Assembly: GCA_949840605.1 (NCBI GenBank)
Contig: CATKXN010000038.1
Span: forward strand, 1 to 21,441
Origin: an uncultured Alistipes sp.
GTDB taxonomy: Bacteria; Bacteroidota; Bacteroidia; Bacteroidales; Rikenellaceae
Direction: 5' to 3'
Length of the DNA stretch: 21,441 nt
The stretch's first letter is position 1. Each line of letters opens with the position of its first letter. Positions 1 through 7,552 of this stretch are shown piece by piece. Below the pieces are notes generated by a model. That model saw nothing but the letters and a program-made list of their open reading frames with translations. It searched no databases and had not been told where the DNA came from. The translations under genes and the position numbers were made by a program.

Positions 1-539
1 AGCTGATGACCGGCAATCAGGATACGAAGGGCAACCGCGAGCAGGAGGTGGCCTTCATCTCGCGTACCCTCAAGGCGATCGCCAAGGAGCTGAACGTGCC
101 GGTGATCGCCCTTTCGCAGCTGAGCCGCGCCACGGAGATGCGCGGCGGTTCGAAGCGCCCCCAGCTGTCGGACCTCCGCGAGTCGGGCGCCATCGAGCAG
201 GACGCCGACATCGTGGCTTTCATCCACCGCCCCGAGTATTACGGCATCAACCAGGACGAGAACGGCATGCCCACGGCGGGCATGGCCGAGATCATCCTGG
301 CCAAGCACCGTAACGGCGCCGTGTGCGACGTGAACCTGCGTTTCCTCAAGGAGCAGGCGCGTTTCGCCGACATGGAGGATTCGATGCTTCCGCCGGCGCA
401 GGCTGCGGACAGCCAGCAGGCCTACGACGAGTCTGCCAGCGGTTCGAACGGCATGCCCGCCGCCGGACTGGGCGCGGCGATGGGCGGCGAGTTCGACGTG
501 AACCGTTCGGCGAACCTCAGCGACGAAGCGCCTTTCTGA
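1..539 (+). CDS. dnaB: Replicative DNA helicase DnaB, C-terminal part (5' end outside window)
   Basis: This is the C-terminal end of the hexameric helicase that unwinds DNA ahead of the replisome. The reading frame is open from the first bases and begins in the DnaB motif that normally reads DYLQLM, of which LMTG is visible. It continues through ALSQLSRA, the [15 protein letters not shown] segment and AKHRNG, all diagnostic of the RecA-like ATPase domain of DnaB. After the fold ends (about base 375) there is a tail of roughly 50 residues rich in Ala, Gly, Ser and acidic residues. It stops in SDEAPF (522-536 encode DEAPF), which looks disordered and resembles the acidic tip of SSB. About two thirds of the protein lies upstream of the window. 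The TGA at 537-539 runs directly into a perfect hairpin. The identification is secure; the role of the tail is unknown. Confidence 0.97.
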   Translation, partial: LMTGNQDTKGNREQEVAFISRTLKAIAKELNVPVIALSQLSRATEMRGGSKRPQLSDLRESGAIEQDADIVAFIHRPEYYGINQDENGMPTAGMAEIILAKHRNGAVCDVNLRFLKEQARFADMEDSMLPPAQAADSQQAYDESASGSNGMPAAGLGAAMGGEFDVNRSANLSDEAPF

Positions 540-667
540 CCCGCTTAAGAAGCGGGATCTATGGGCGAGAGTAGGGTAGAACGGAACATGTCCGGATTTT
601 GCGCCCGCCCGGGATGCGGGATTTATGGGCGGCGGCAGGTCGAGATTCAACGGGTCCGGGTCTGCGC
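540..667. repeat. Degenerate 64-bp tandem duplication containing hairpins
   Basis: Two adjacent units (540-603 and 604-667) align at an offset of 64 bases with roughly two thirds identity, ending in a shared TCCGG. Unit 1 opens with a perfect stem CCCGCTTaagAAGCGGG (540-556). Unit 2 opens with the weaker CCCGC/GCGGG (604-608 with 616-620). Both are followed by GAT(C/T)TATGGGCG. No long T run follows, so a conventional intrinsic terminator for dnaB is not obvious. The CCCGCT/AGCGGG stem recurs upstream of ftsZ at 7493-7508. The identity estimate is by eye. Confidence 0.6.
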
Positions 668-695
668 AGCCGCATGATATTTAATTGATACGTTT

Positions 696-2237
696 ATGTT
701 CATTCGCACTTATGCAGGCGCCCTCGCCGGGATCGACGCCGTGGCGGTGACCGTCGAGGTCAACATCACGGGCGGCGGGCTGGGACTTTACCTCGTGGGT
801 CTGCCGGACAACGCCGTGAAGGAGAGCGAGCAGCGGATCCGCGCGGCGTTCGAGAACTCCGGCGAGCGGATGTCGGGCAGGAAAGTGGTCGTCAACCTGG
901 CTCCCGCCGACCTCCGCAAGGAGGGTTCGGGCTTCGACCTGCCGATCGCCGTGGGCATTCTCGCGGCGATGGGCCGCATCGACGCCGGGGCGGTCGCCGA
1001 CACGATGTTCGTCGGCGAACTGTCGCTCGACGGATCGGTGAAACCCGTGCGGGGCGTGCTGCCCCTGGCGGTCCGGGCGCGTGCCGAGGGGCTGCGGCGG
1101 TTGGTGCTGCCGGCCGGGAATGCCGCCGAGGCGGCGGTCGTGGAGGGGATCGACGCGATCGGCGTCACGTCGCTCCGGGAGGTCGCCGCCTTTCTGAACG
1201 GCGAGACGGAGATCGTCCCGGCGAAGCCTGCCGGGGGCGAACCGTTCGGCGCGGAGGCGTTGCGGTATGCCGAGGACTTCGCCGACGTGAAGGGCCAGAC
1301 GCATGCGAAACGGGCCCTGGAGATCGCTGCGGCGGGCGGCCACAACGTCATCATGATCGGCTCCCCGGGCTCGGGCAAGACCATGCTGGCGCGGCGTCTG
1401 CCGACCATCCTGCCGCCGCTGACGCGCGAGGAGGCGCTGGAGACGACCAAGATACACTCCGTGGCGGGCGGTACGGGGCTGACGGGCGGACTGATGACCC
1501 GGCGGCCGTTCCGGGCTCCGCACCACATCGCCTCGCAGGTCGCCGTGATCGGCGGCGGGCAGTCGCCCCGCCCGGGCGAGGTGTCGCTGGCGCACAACGG
1601 GGTGCTGTTCCTCGACGAACTGCCCGAGTTCGGGCGCAGCGTGCTCGAGGTGCTGCGGCAGCCGCTGGAGGAGAAGCGGGTGGTGGTGGCGCGGGCCAAG
1701 TACAGCGTCGAATACCCGGCGAACTTCACGCTCGTCGCGGCGATGAACCCGTGCCCGTGCGGTTATTACAACCATCCGACGAAGGAGTGCACCTGCTCGC
1801 CGGGGTCGGTGCACCGTTATATGGGCCGCATTTCGGGACCGCTGATGGACCGCATCGACCTGCATGTCGAGGTGACGTCCGTGGCTCCGCAGGAGCTTTC
1901 GGCGGCGGCTCCGGGCGAGCCGAGCGCGGCGATCCGGGAACGGGTCGTCCGGGCGCGGGAGGTGCAGGCGGAGCGTTTCCGCGATGCGGAGGGCGTGTAT
2001 GCCAACTCGATGATGAACAGTGCGATGCTGCGCGAATACTGCCGTCTCGACACGGCTTCGGCGGTCTTGCTGGAGCGGGCGATGGATCGGCTGTCGCTCT
2101 CGGCGCGGGCTTACGACCGCATCCTGAAGGTGGCGCGCACGATCGCCGACCTGGCGGGACGCGCCGGCATCGTTCAGGCGGATGTCGCCGAGGCGATCAA
2201 CTACCGGTCGCTGGACCGGGGTAACTGGGGCAGGTAA
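696..2237 (+). CDS. comM: YifB/ComM family AAA+ ATPase (Mg-chelatase-like)
   Basis: A 513-residue protein of normal length for the YifB/ComM family. The order is an N-terminal ChlI-type domain (about 20-140, with GLPDNAVKESEQRIRAA and the PADLRKEGSGFDLPIA stretch), the Mg-chelatase AAA+ core, and a C-terminal Mg_chelatase_C domain (about 400-500). Walker A GSPGSGKT is at residues 222-229 and Walker B GVLFLDEL at 302-309. The family cysteine cluster NPCPCG...CTC has Cys353, 355, 365 and 367. In naturally transformable bacteria ComM is a hexameric helicase that promotes branch migration during integration of incoming DNA. In species not known to be competent the role is unclear, and here it is inferred only from family. 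The ATG at 696 lies in an AT-rich leader and gives the expected N-terminus. It precedes murG by 28 bp and follows dnaB, so co-transcription with murG is plausible. Confidence 0.95.
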   Translation: MFIRTYAGALAGIDAVAVTVEVNITGGGLGLYLVGLPDNAVKESEQRIRAAFENSGERMSGRKVVVNLAPADLRKEGSGFDLPIAVGILAAMGRIDAGAVADTMFVGELSLDGSVKPVRGVLPLAVRARAEGLRRLVLPAGNAAEAAVVEGIDAIGVTSLREVAAFLNGETEIVPAKPAGGEPFGAEALRYAEDFADVKGQTHAKRALEIAAAGGHNVIMIGSPGSGKTMLARRLPTILPPLTREEALETTKIHSVAGGTGLTGGLMTRRPFRAPHHIASQVAVIGGGQSPRPGEVSLAHNGVLFLDELPEFGRSVLEVLRQPLEEKRVVVARAKYSVEYPANFTLVAAMNPCPCGYYNHPTKECTCSPGSVHRYMGRISGPLMDRIDLHVEVTSVAPQELSAAAPGEPSAAIRERVVRAREVQAERFRDAEGVYANSMMNSAMLREYCRLDTASAVLLERAMDRLSLSARAYDRILKVARTIADLAGRAGIVQADVAEAINYRSLDRGNWGR

Positions 2238-2265
2238 AGAGAACGATAGAATAAAATATACGATT

Positions 2266-3366
2266 ATGAAACGCATCATTCTTTCCGGCGGCGGCACGGG
2301 CGGACACATCTACCCGGCCGTGGCGGTCGCCGAGGCCCTGAAACGGCGTTTCGGCGACGAGGTCGATCTGCTCTTCGTCGGCGCCGAGGGCAAGATGGAG
2401 ATGGAGAAGGTCCCGGCGCTGGGCTACCGCATCGCGGGACTGCCGATCGCGGGACTGCAGCGACGGTTGGACTGGCACAATTTCGCCGTGCCGTTCAAGG
2501 TGCTGAAAAGCATCCGGATGGCGAAGCGGATCATCCGCGAGTTCGGGGCCGACGCGGTCGTCGGATTCGGCGGCTATGCCAGCGCTCCGGTGCTGTGGGC
2601 GGCGCAGCGGATGGGCGTGCCGACGGTCATTCAGGAGCAGAACTCCTATGCCGGGGTTACGAACAAGATCCTGTCGAAGGGTGCGAAGCGCATCTGCACG
2701 GCCTACGAGGGGATGGAACGCTTCTTCCCGGCGGACAAGATCACGCTGACGGGCAATCCCCTGCGGGGACGTTTCTCGAAGGAGGGCGCCGACCGCGCCG
2801 AGGCGCTGAAATACTATGGCCTGACGCCCGACCTGCCGGTGATTCTGGTGGTCGGCGGGTCGCTCGGCACGCGGTCGCTGAACGAGATGATGAAGGCATG
2901 GATCGTCCGGACGGGCGGCGAAGCCCCCGTGCAGGTGATCTGGCAGACGGGCAAATACTACGAGCGCGAGATGCAGGCTTTTCTGGCCGCACATCCGGCC
3001 CGGCACGTCTGGCAGGGGGCTTTCATCGACCGCATGGACTATGCCTACGCCGCGGCCGATCTGGTCGTGTCGCGCAGCGGTGCCGGAACGGTCTCGGAAC
3101 TGTGTTTGGTGGCCAAGCCGGTGCTGTTCGTGCCTTCGCCCAATGTGGCCGAGGACCATCAGACCAAGAACGCCCGGGCGTTGGAGACGAAGGGCGCCGC
3201 GGTGGTGGTCGCCGACGCCGAGAGCCGCACGAAGGCGATGCCGCGGGCCCTGGAGCTGCTGGCCGACCGGGAGGCACTGGCGGCGATGAGCCGCAGCCTC
3301 GAGGCGCTGGCACGCCCGAACGCTGCGGAAGATATTGTGAATGAGATTGTAAAGGTGATGAAATGA
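2266..3366 (+). CDS. murG: UDP-GlcNAc:lipid I N-acetylglucosaminyltransferase MurG
   Basis: MurG transfers GlcNAc from UDP-GlcNAc to lipid I on the inner face of the cytoplasmic membrane, forming lipid II. The 366-residue product is full length. The N-terminal glycine-rich loop GGGTGGHIYPA (residues 8-18), the second G loop VVGGSLGTRSL (from residue 196) and the UDP-GlcNAc-binding SRSGAGTVSEL (about 269-279) are intact. FGGYASAP and QEQNSYAGVTNK are further family motifs. The frame is open upstream to 2182, but the ATG at 2266 is preferred: it starts just before the conserved MKRIILSGGGTGGH and follows an AT-rich leader (AGAATAAAATATACGATT) typical of Bacteroidetes starts. The last codons overlap murC through ATGA (3363-3366), indicating translational coupling. 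Confidence 0.97.
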   Translation: MKRIILSGGGTGGHIYPAVAVAEALKRRFGDEVDLLFVGAEGKMEMEKVPALGYRIAGLPIAGLQRRLDWHNFAVPFKVLKSIRMAKRIIREFGADAVVGFGGYASAPVLWAAQRMGVPTVIQEQNSYAGVTNKILSKGAKRICTAYEGMERFFPADKITLTGNPLRGRFSKEGADRAEALKYYGLTPDLPVILVVGGSLGTRSLNEMMKAWIVRTGGEAPVQVIWQTGKYYEREMQAFLAAHPARHVWQGAFIDRMDYAYAAADLVVSRSGAGTVSELCLVAKPVLFVPSPNVAEDHQTKNARALETKGAAVVVADAESRTKAMPRALELLADREALAAMSRSLEALARPNAAEDIVNEIVKVMK

Positions 3367-4748
3367 TGGAATACGAGAATGTCTATTTTCTGGGTATCGG
3401 CGGTATCGGTATGAGCGCCCTGGCCCGTTATTTCCTGCACGAGGGCCGCCGGGTCGCCGGATACGACCGCACCCGCTCGCACCTCACCGAGGAACTCGAA
3501 GCCGAAGGCGCCGCGGTTCACTACGAGGACGACGTGCGGCTGATTCCCGGGGAGTTTCTCGACCCGGAGCGGACGATGGTGGTCTACACCCCCGCCGTGC
3601 CGCAGGACCACGGCGAGTACCGCTATTTCACGGAGCACGGCTTCCGGATCGAGAAGCGGTCGCAGATGCTGGGACATTTGGCCGAGGGAAAATACGTGAT
3701 GGCCGTGGCGGGCACCCACGGCAAGACCACCACTTCGACGCTGGTGGCGTGGCTCAACCGCGTGCTGACGGGCGGCGGCTCGGCATTCCTGGGCGGCATC
3801 TCGAAGAATTTCGGGGGCAATCTGGTGTTGGGCGACGGCGGGAGGCTGGCCGTCGAAGCCGACGAGTTCGACCGCTCGTTCCTGCGCCTGTATCCCGACG
3901 TAGCGGTGGTGACCTCGGCCGATGCCGACCACCTCGATATCTACGGAACCCACGAAGCGGTGAAGGAGGCCTTCGCGCAGTTCGTGCGGCAGATTCGCCC
4001 CGACGGGTACCTCGTTATCAAGCAGGGGGTCGACATCGGGATCGACAATCCGGAGATCACCGTCTATCGGTATGCTTACGACACCCCGTGCGACTTCTAT
4101 GCCCGCAACGTGCGGCTGCTCGAAGGCGGACATTACCGCTACGACATCGTGACGCCGTCGGGCGTGTTCGAGGGGTGTACGCTCGGCATCCCGGGATGGA
4201 TCAACATCGAGAATTCGGTGGCGGCGGTCGCTTCGGTGTGGTGCGCCGCGCAGGCCGAAGGGACGGAGCCGGACGCCGACAAACTGCGCGAAGCGCTGGC
4301 GTCGTTCTCGGGCGTCAAACGGCGTTTCGAGTTCTATGTGAACACCCCGAAACAGGTCTATATGGACGACTACGCCCACCATCCGCGCGAATTGGCGGCG
4401 ACGCTGACCTCCGTGCGCGGGATGTTCCCCGGGCGGCGGATCACGGCGCTCTTCCAGCCCCATCTCTACACCCGCACCCGCGACCTGCATGCGGAGTTCG
4501 CCGCGGCGTTGTCGCATGCCGACGAAGTGGTGCTGCTGCCGATCTACCCGGCGCGCGAGGAGCCGATTCCGGGCGTCGCGTCGGAGATCATTGCCGACCG
4601 GGTGACGGTTCCCTGCCGCACCGTGGAGCGCGGACGGCTGGCCGACGAAGTCGCCGCGATGGATACGGATGTGGTGATTAGCTTCGGGGCGGGCAATATC
4701 GACGCCTGCTGCGATGCCCTTGCCGAAAAGCTCCGCATGAAAAGCTGA
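3363..4748 (+). CDS. murC: UDP-N-acetylmuramate--L-alanine ligase MurC
   Basis: MurC is the cytoplasmic ATP-dependent ligase that adds L-Ala to UDP-MurNAc, the first amino acid of the peptide stem. The 461-residue length is normal. Visible elements are the N-terminal nucleotide-binding GIGGIGMSALA (residues 11-21), the ATP loop GTHGKTTT (117-124, Lys121), EADEFDRSFL with the TSADADHLDIYGT stretch in the central domain, and DDYAHHPREL (335-344), the Mur-ligase C-terminal signature. The first ATG (3363) overlaps the murG stop. The adjacent ATG at 3366 is an equally possible start and would remove one residue. It ends 3 bp before ftsQ. Murein precursor synthesis is thus coupled to division genes, the usual distal order of a dcw cluster. 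Confidence 0.97.
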   Translation: MMEYENVYFLGIGGIGMSALARYFLHEGRRVAGYDRTRSHLTEELEAEGAAVHYEDDVRLIPGEFLDPERTMVVYTPAVPQDHGEYRYFTEHGFRIEKRSQMLGHLAEGKYVMAVAGTHGKTTTSTLVAWLNRVLTGGGSAFLGGISKNFGGNLVLGDGGRLAVEADEFDRSFLRLYPDVAVVTSADADHLDIYGTHEAVKEAFAQFVRQIRPDGYLVIKQGVDIGIDNPEITVYRYAYDTPCDFYARNVRLLEGGHYRYDIVTPSGVFEGCTLGIPGWINIENSVAAVASVWCAAQAEGTEPDADKLREALASFSGVKRRFEFYVNTPKQVYMDDYAHHPRELAATLTSVRGMFPGRRITALFQPHLYTRTRDLHAEFAAALSHADEVVLLPIYPAREEPIPGVASEIIADRVTVPCRTVERGRLADEVAAMDTDVVISFGAGNIDACCDALAEKLRMKS

Positions 4749-4751
4749 CGC

Positions 4752-5852
4752 GTGAACCGATACCTCAGATACACGCTTCTGGGCCTCATGTGGGCCGGTG
4801 TCGCCGCCTATGTCATCTGGGCGGGGGCATCGGCACGCCGTGTGCGCATGGCGAAAAAGGTCGGAAGCGTGGAGATCGAGGTCGTGGACAGCTCCTCGCA
4901 GGGCCATCTGGTGTCGGCGGCGATGGTCGGCGGGTGGATTTCGCACAGCGGGATCGGAACGCTCGGCACGGCTGTTGATGCGGTAGACCTTGCGGGCATC
5001 GAACGCCTGATCGCCCGCAACGGCTTCGTGGACGAGGCGGTCGCCTACGTCTCCTACGACGGGGTCCTGCACGTCGCCATCAGCCAGCGCAAGCCCCTCC
5101 TGCGGCTGCTGACCGACGGACTGAACGCCTATGCGACAGCCGGGGGATATGTTTTTGCCGCCCCGCGCGCTTCGTCGCTCTACGTTCCGGTAGTCACGGG
5201 TTCGTACCGTCCGCCTTTTCCGGCTTCGTACGCGGGGAGCGTCCGGGAGCATATCGACCGGCGTCTGCAGGAGATCGAAAACCGGATCGCCGAATTGGAG
5301 CGGGAGAAGTATCCCCTCTACCGCCGCGAGCTGGAGAACGACCGCAATGTCTCGGCCCTGCGCCGCATGCGCATCAAACGGCAGTGGTGGCGGCTGGAGG
5401 GCTCCAAGGAGTTCGATGCGCGGGTCGATGCGCTGCGCGAAAAGAAGGCCGGACTGCGCCGCAGCTACCGCTACCGGGCGCGCGTGATCCGCGAGGAGAT
5501 CGAACGGATCGCCGGGCGGCAGGAGGCCGAGCGGGAGAAGCAAAAAAAGTTGGAGAAAAGCTACGAAGATTTCATGAAACTCCTTACCTTTGTGGAGAGT
5601 GTCGAAAACGACGATTTTTGGAGGTCGGAAGTGGTGCAGATCGCAGCGCATACGACCCCCAGCGGAGCATTGGAGGTGGAGCTGACGCCCCGCAGCGGTC
5701 GTTTTACGATCCTCTTCGGCCGGTTGGAGGAGGTCGAACGCAAGTTCGCGAAGCTGGAGCGGTTTTACCGCCGCGGGCTTCCGGCGATCGGCTGGAACGA
5801 ATACCGCACTATTGACATCAGATATAACGACCAGGTGGTTTGCAAGAAGTAA
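4752..5852 (+). CDS. ftsQ: Cell division protein FtsQ with a large charged helical insertion
   Basis: FtsQ is the bitopic scaffold of the divisome whose periplasmic part recruits FtsB/FtsL. This 366-residue protein has a short cytoplasmic tail, one membrane segment (about 8-26), a POTRA-like stretch (about 38-110) and the beta domain. The C-terminal part NDDFW...QIAA...GLPAIGWNEYRTIDIRYNDQVVCKK (about 287-366) is the characteristic Bacteroidetes FtsQ ending. Between VPVVTGSY (145-152) and YEDFMKLL (271-278) lies about 105-110 residues dominated by Arg, Glu and Lys, predicted by eye to be long helix or coiled coil. This makes the protein longer than the 240-290 residues I recall for other Bacteroidetes. 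The start is GTG (4752), 3 bp after murC; the first internal ATG (codon 13) would cut into the membrane segment. The call rests on position and the C-terminal motif. Confidence 0.9.
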   Translation: MNRYLRYTLLGLMWAGVAAYVIWAGASARRVRMAKKVGSVEIEVVDSSSQGHLVSAAMVGGWISHSGIGTLGTAVDAVDLAGIERLIARNGFVDEAVAYVSYDGVLHVAISQRKPLLRLLTDGLNAYATAGGYVFAAPRASSLYVPVVTGSYRPPFPASYAGSVREHIDRRLQEIENRIAELEREKYPLYRRELENDRNVSALRRMRIKRQWWRLEGSKEFDARVDALREKKAGLRRSYRYRARVIREEIERIAGRQEAEREKQKKLEKSYEDFMKLLTFVESVENDDFWRSEVVQIAAHTTPSGALEVELTPRSGRFTILFGRLEEVERKFAKLERFYRRGLPAIGWNEYRTIDIRYNDQVVCKK

Positions 5853-5864
5853 AAGGATTATACC

Positions 5865-7331
5865 GTGGAAAGAAAGAATTATACCGTTGCCGTCGATCTG
5901 GGCTGCTCGTCGGTCGTGGTGGCCGTCGGCGAGAAGACGCCCGAAGGCCCCGTTGACGTCGCCTGCATCGTCTCGAAACCCGTCGAGGGGGTCAGTGCGG
6001 GCCGGATCGAGAATATCGAGCTGGTGAGCCGCGCCATCCGCGAAGCCGTGTCGGAGGCCGAGGAACAGCTCGGAATCCGCATTACGGAGGCTTATGCCGG
6101 TATCTCGGGCGATTTCGTGCGCTGCGCGCGTCACACCGACCATGTTTTCGTCTACGATCCCCAGAACGGCGTCAACCAGAAAGACGTCGATGCGCTGTTC
6201 GACCGCATGCGCAACGTGCAGGCGCCCGACGACGAAACCATCATGGAGCGCGTGCCCCAGAATTACATGGTCGACGACAGCCAGGAAGTCCGCAACCCCG
6301 TGGGTTCGTTCGGCAAGAAACTTTCGTCGACGTTCAATTTCATCCTCTGCCTCAAAACCCCGATGCAGCGTCTCGACATGGCGCTCAAACGTCTCGGGAT
6401 CAAGATGCTGGGCGTCGTATCCGACGCGTTGGCGGCGCCCGAGTCGGTGTTGCTGCCCGATGAGAAGGAGGAGGGCGTGGCCGTGGTCGACGTCGGCGCC
6501 GGCGTCACCGACGTGACGGTCTATTACCGCAACGTGGTGCGTTACATCGCCTCGATTCCGATCGGGGCTTCGGCCATCAACCGCGACATCCGCACGATGA
6601 GCGTTCCCGAGAAACATGTCGAGAGCCTTAAACAGAAATACGGTTCGGCGGTTGCCGAACTGGCCCCCGAGGACAAGCTGATCCGCGTCAACGGCCGCAC
6701 GGCCCGCGAGGCGAAGGATATTCTGTTGCGCAACCTGGCGACGGTGATCGAGGCCCGCGCCACGGACATCGCCGAGTTCGTGCAGCAGGAGATCAAGGAT
6801 TCGGGCTTCGCCGGGAAACTGGCCTACGGCATCGTGCTGACGGGCGGTTCGGCGAAATTGAAGGACCTCGACGAATTGTTCCGCCGGGTGACGGGTATGG
6901 ACGTGCGCGTCGCCGTTCCCGAGGTGGGCATCACCGAGGAGTCGAAGGAAAAGGTGGCCGATCCGGCTTGTTCGACGGCCGTGGGCATCCTGCTGAAGGG
7001 CGCCGAGCAGGGCGGATGCGCCGTCGTCGAGCGTCCGCCGGTCACGGCATCGGCGGCGGGCGCCGCGCAGCGACCGGGGTTCATTCCGCCGGCTCCGCAA
7101 CCCGCCCCGGAGTTCAAGCATGTCCCGCCCCGCTTCCCGCAGCAGCCTGCCGCACCCGCGCCGGCACCCGCGCCGGAGGAGTCATACGGGGAGAATGCCG
7201 GCGGAAAAGACGAGCCGGAGGAACCCGTGGTTACCGAACCCCGTCGCAAGCGCGGTTTCGGGTCGATCGTCATGGGGGCGATCACTAAACTCAACAACAG
7301 TTTTTCGGCCGCCGAAGACGAAGAAATTTAG
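5865..7331 (+). CDS. ftsA: Cell division protein FtsA
   Basis: FtsA is the actin-like ATPase that tethers FtsZ filaments to the cytoplasmic membrane and recruits later divisome proteins. The 488-residue product shows the phosphate-1 loop VAVDLGCSSVVVAVG near the N-terminus, the FtsA-specific 1C domain (about 85-165, including the AYAGISGDFVR stretch), phosphate-2 VAVVDVGAGVTDVTVYY, and the adenosine motif GIVLTGGSAKLKDL. A Pro/Ala-rich linker (about residues 395-440) leads to a basic, amphipathic C-terminal stretch, RRKRGFGSIVMGAITKLNNS, expected to be the membrane-targeting helix. The start is GTG at 5865, 12 bp after ftsQ; it is needed because the nucleotide loop begins about seven residues later and no nearer ATG exists. 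It is separated from ftsZ by a 221-bp structured spacer. Confidence 0.97.
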   Translation: MERKNYTVAVDLGCSSVVVAVGEKTPEGPVDVACIVSKPVEGVSAGRIENIELVSRAIREAVSEAEEQLGIRITEAYAGISGDFVRCARHTDHVFVYDPQNGVNQKDVDALFDRMRNVQAPDDETIMERVPQNYMVDDSQEVRNPVGSFGKKLSSTFNFILCLKTPMQRLDMALKRLGIKMLGVVSDALAAPESVLLPDEKEEGVAVVDVGAGVTDVTVYYRNVVRYIASIPIGASAINRDIRTMSVPEKHVESLKQKYGSAVAELAPEDKLIRVNGRTAREAKDILLRNLATVIEARATDIAEFVQQEIKDSGFAGKLAYGIVLTGGSAKLKDLDELFRRVTGMDVRVAVPEVGITEESKEKVADPACSTAVGILLKGAEQGGCAVVERPPVTASAAGAAQRPGFIPPAPQPAPEFKHVPPRFPQQPAAPAPAPAPEESYGENAGGKDEPEEPVVTEPRRKRGFGSIVMGAITKLNNSFSAAEDEEI

Positions 7332-7369
7332 GGAAGTCTTTCCCCGCCAGACGCTGCGGCCGTTGTGTG

Positions 7370-7465
7370 AAATCCGTCCGCATTCCGGGAGAAATCCCGG
7401 TTGAATTCCCGGTTGCGTAGCGACAAGTCCCCTCCGAGGAGGGAATTCAGTGGAGGGTCGGATTT
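7370..7465. other. Structured spacer between ftsA and ftsZ: nested inverted repeats
   Basis: A 96-base stretch closed by AAATCCG (7370-7376) and CGGATTT (7459-7465). Inside are CCGGGAgaaaTCCCGG (7385-7400, a perfect stem with a GAAA loop) and an 8-bp pair GAATTCCC (7403-7410) with GGGAATTC (7441-7448). That pair could enclose GTTGCgtaGCGAC (7412-7424, one G-T pair) and CCCTC/GAGGG (7430-7434 with 7439-7443). The arrangement could be a multibranched RNA in the ftsZ leader or a decayed palindromic intergenic element. I do not recognise a known riboswitch. Folding is by eye only. Confidence 0.5.
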
Positions 7466-7470
7466 GCAAA

Positions 7471-7508
7471 CGCGGCGGAACGCCGCGAAAACCCCGCTCA
7501 TCAGCGGG
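7471..7508. repeat. Two consecutive GC-rich perfect hairpins upstream of ftsZ
   Basis: CGCGGCGgaaCGCCGCG (7471-7487, 7-bp stem) and CCCGCTcatcAGCGGG (7493-7508, 6-bp stem) stand 5 bases apart. On the plus strand each is followed by AAAA. Read on the minus strand each is followed by TTT or TTTT, so their polarity would suit termination of transcripts antisense to ftsZ, although no minus-strand gene lies there. The second stem shares CCCGCT/AGCGGG with the hairpin after dnaB (540-556). They end 44 bases before the chosen ftsZ ATG. Confidence 0.6.
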
Positions 7509-7552
7509 AAAAGGGTAATTTAAGTTGTTTGGATAAAAAGCGAAATAACGAT

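Noticed and set aside
689..696. TACGTTTA as a -7 promoter box for comM
   Set aside because: It differs from TAnnTTTG in the last base and overlaps the start codon, which would leave no leader.
681..2309. 542-codon minus-strand frame opposite comM
   Set aside because: Arg/His-rich antisense shadow of a gene with intact Walker motifs.
3159..7121. Very long minus-strand open frame (1320 codons) opposite murC, ftsQ and ftsA
   Set aside because: It spans several certain genes on the other strand, has His/Arg/Asp-rich low-information sequence with no recognisable domain, and is explained by GC-rich third codon positions removing stops from the antisense frame.
7493..7508. Intrinsic terminator of ftsA transcription
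   Set aside because: On the plus strand the stem is followed by AAAAGGG, not T residues; the polarity fits only minus-strand transcripts.
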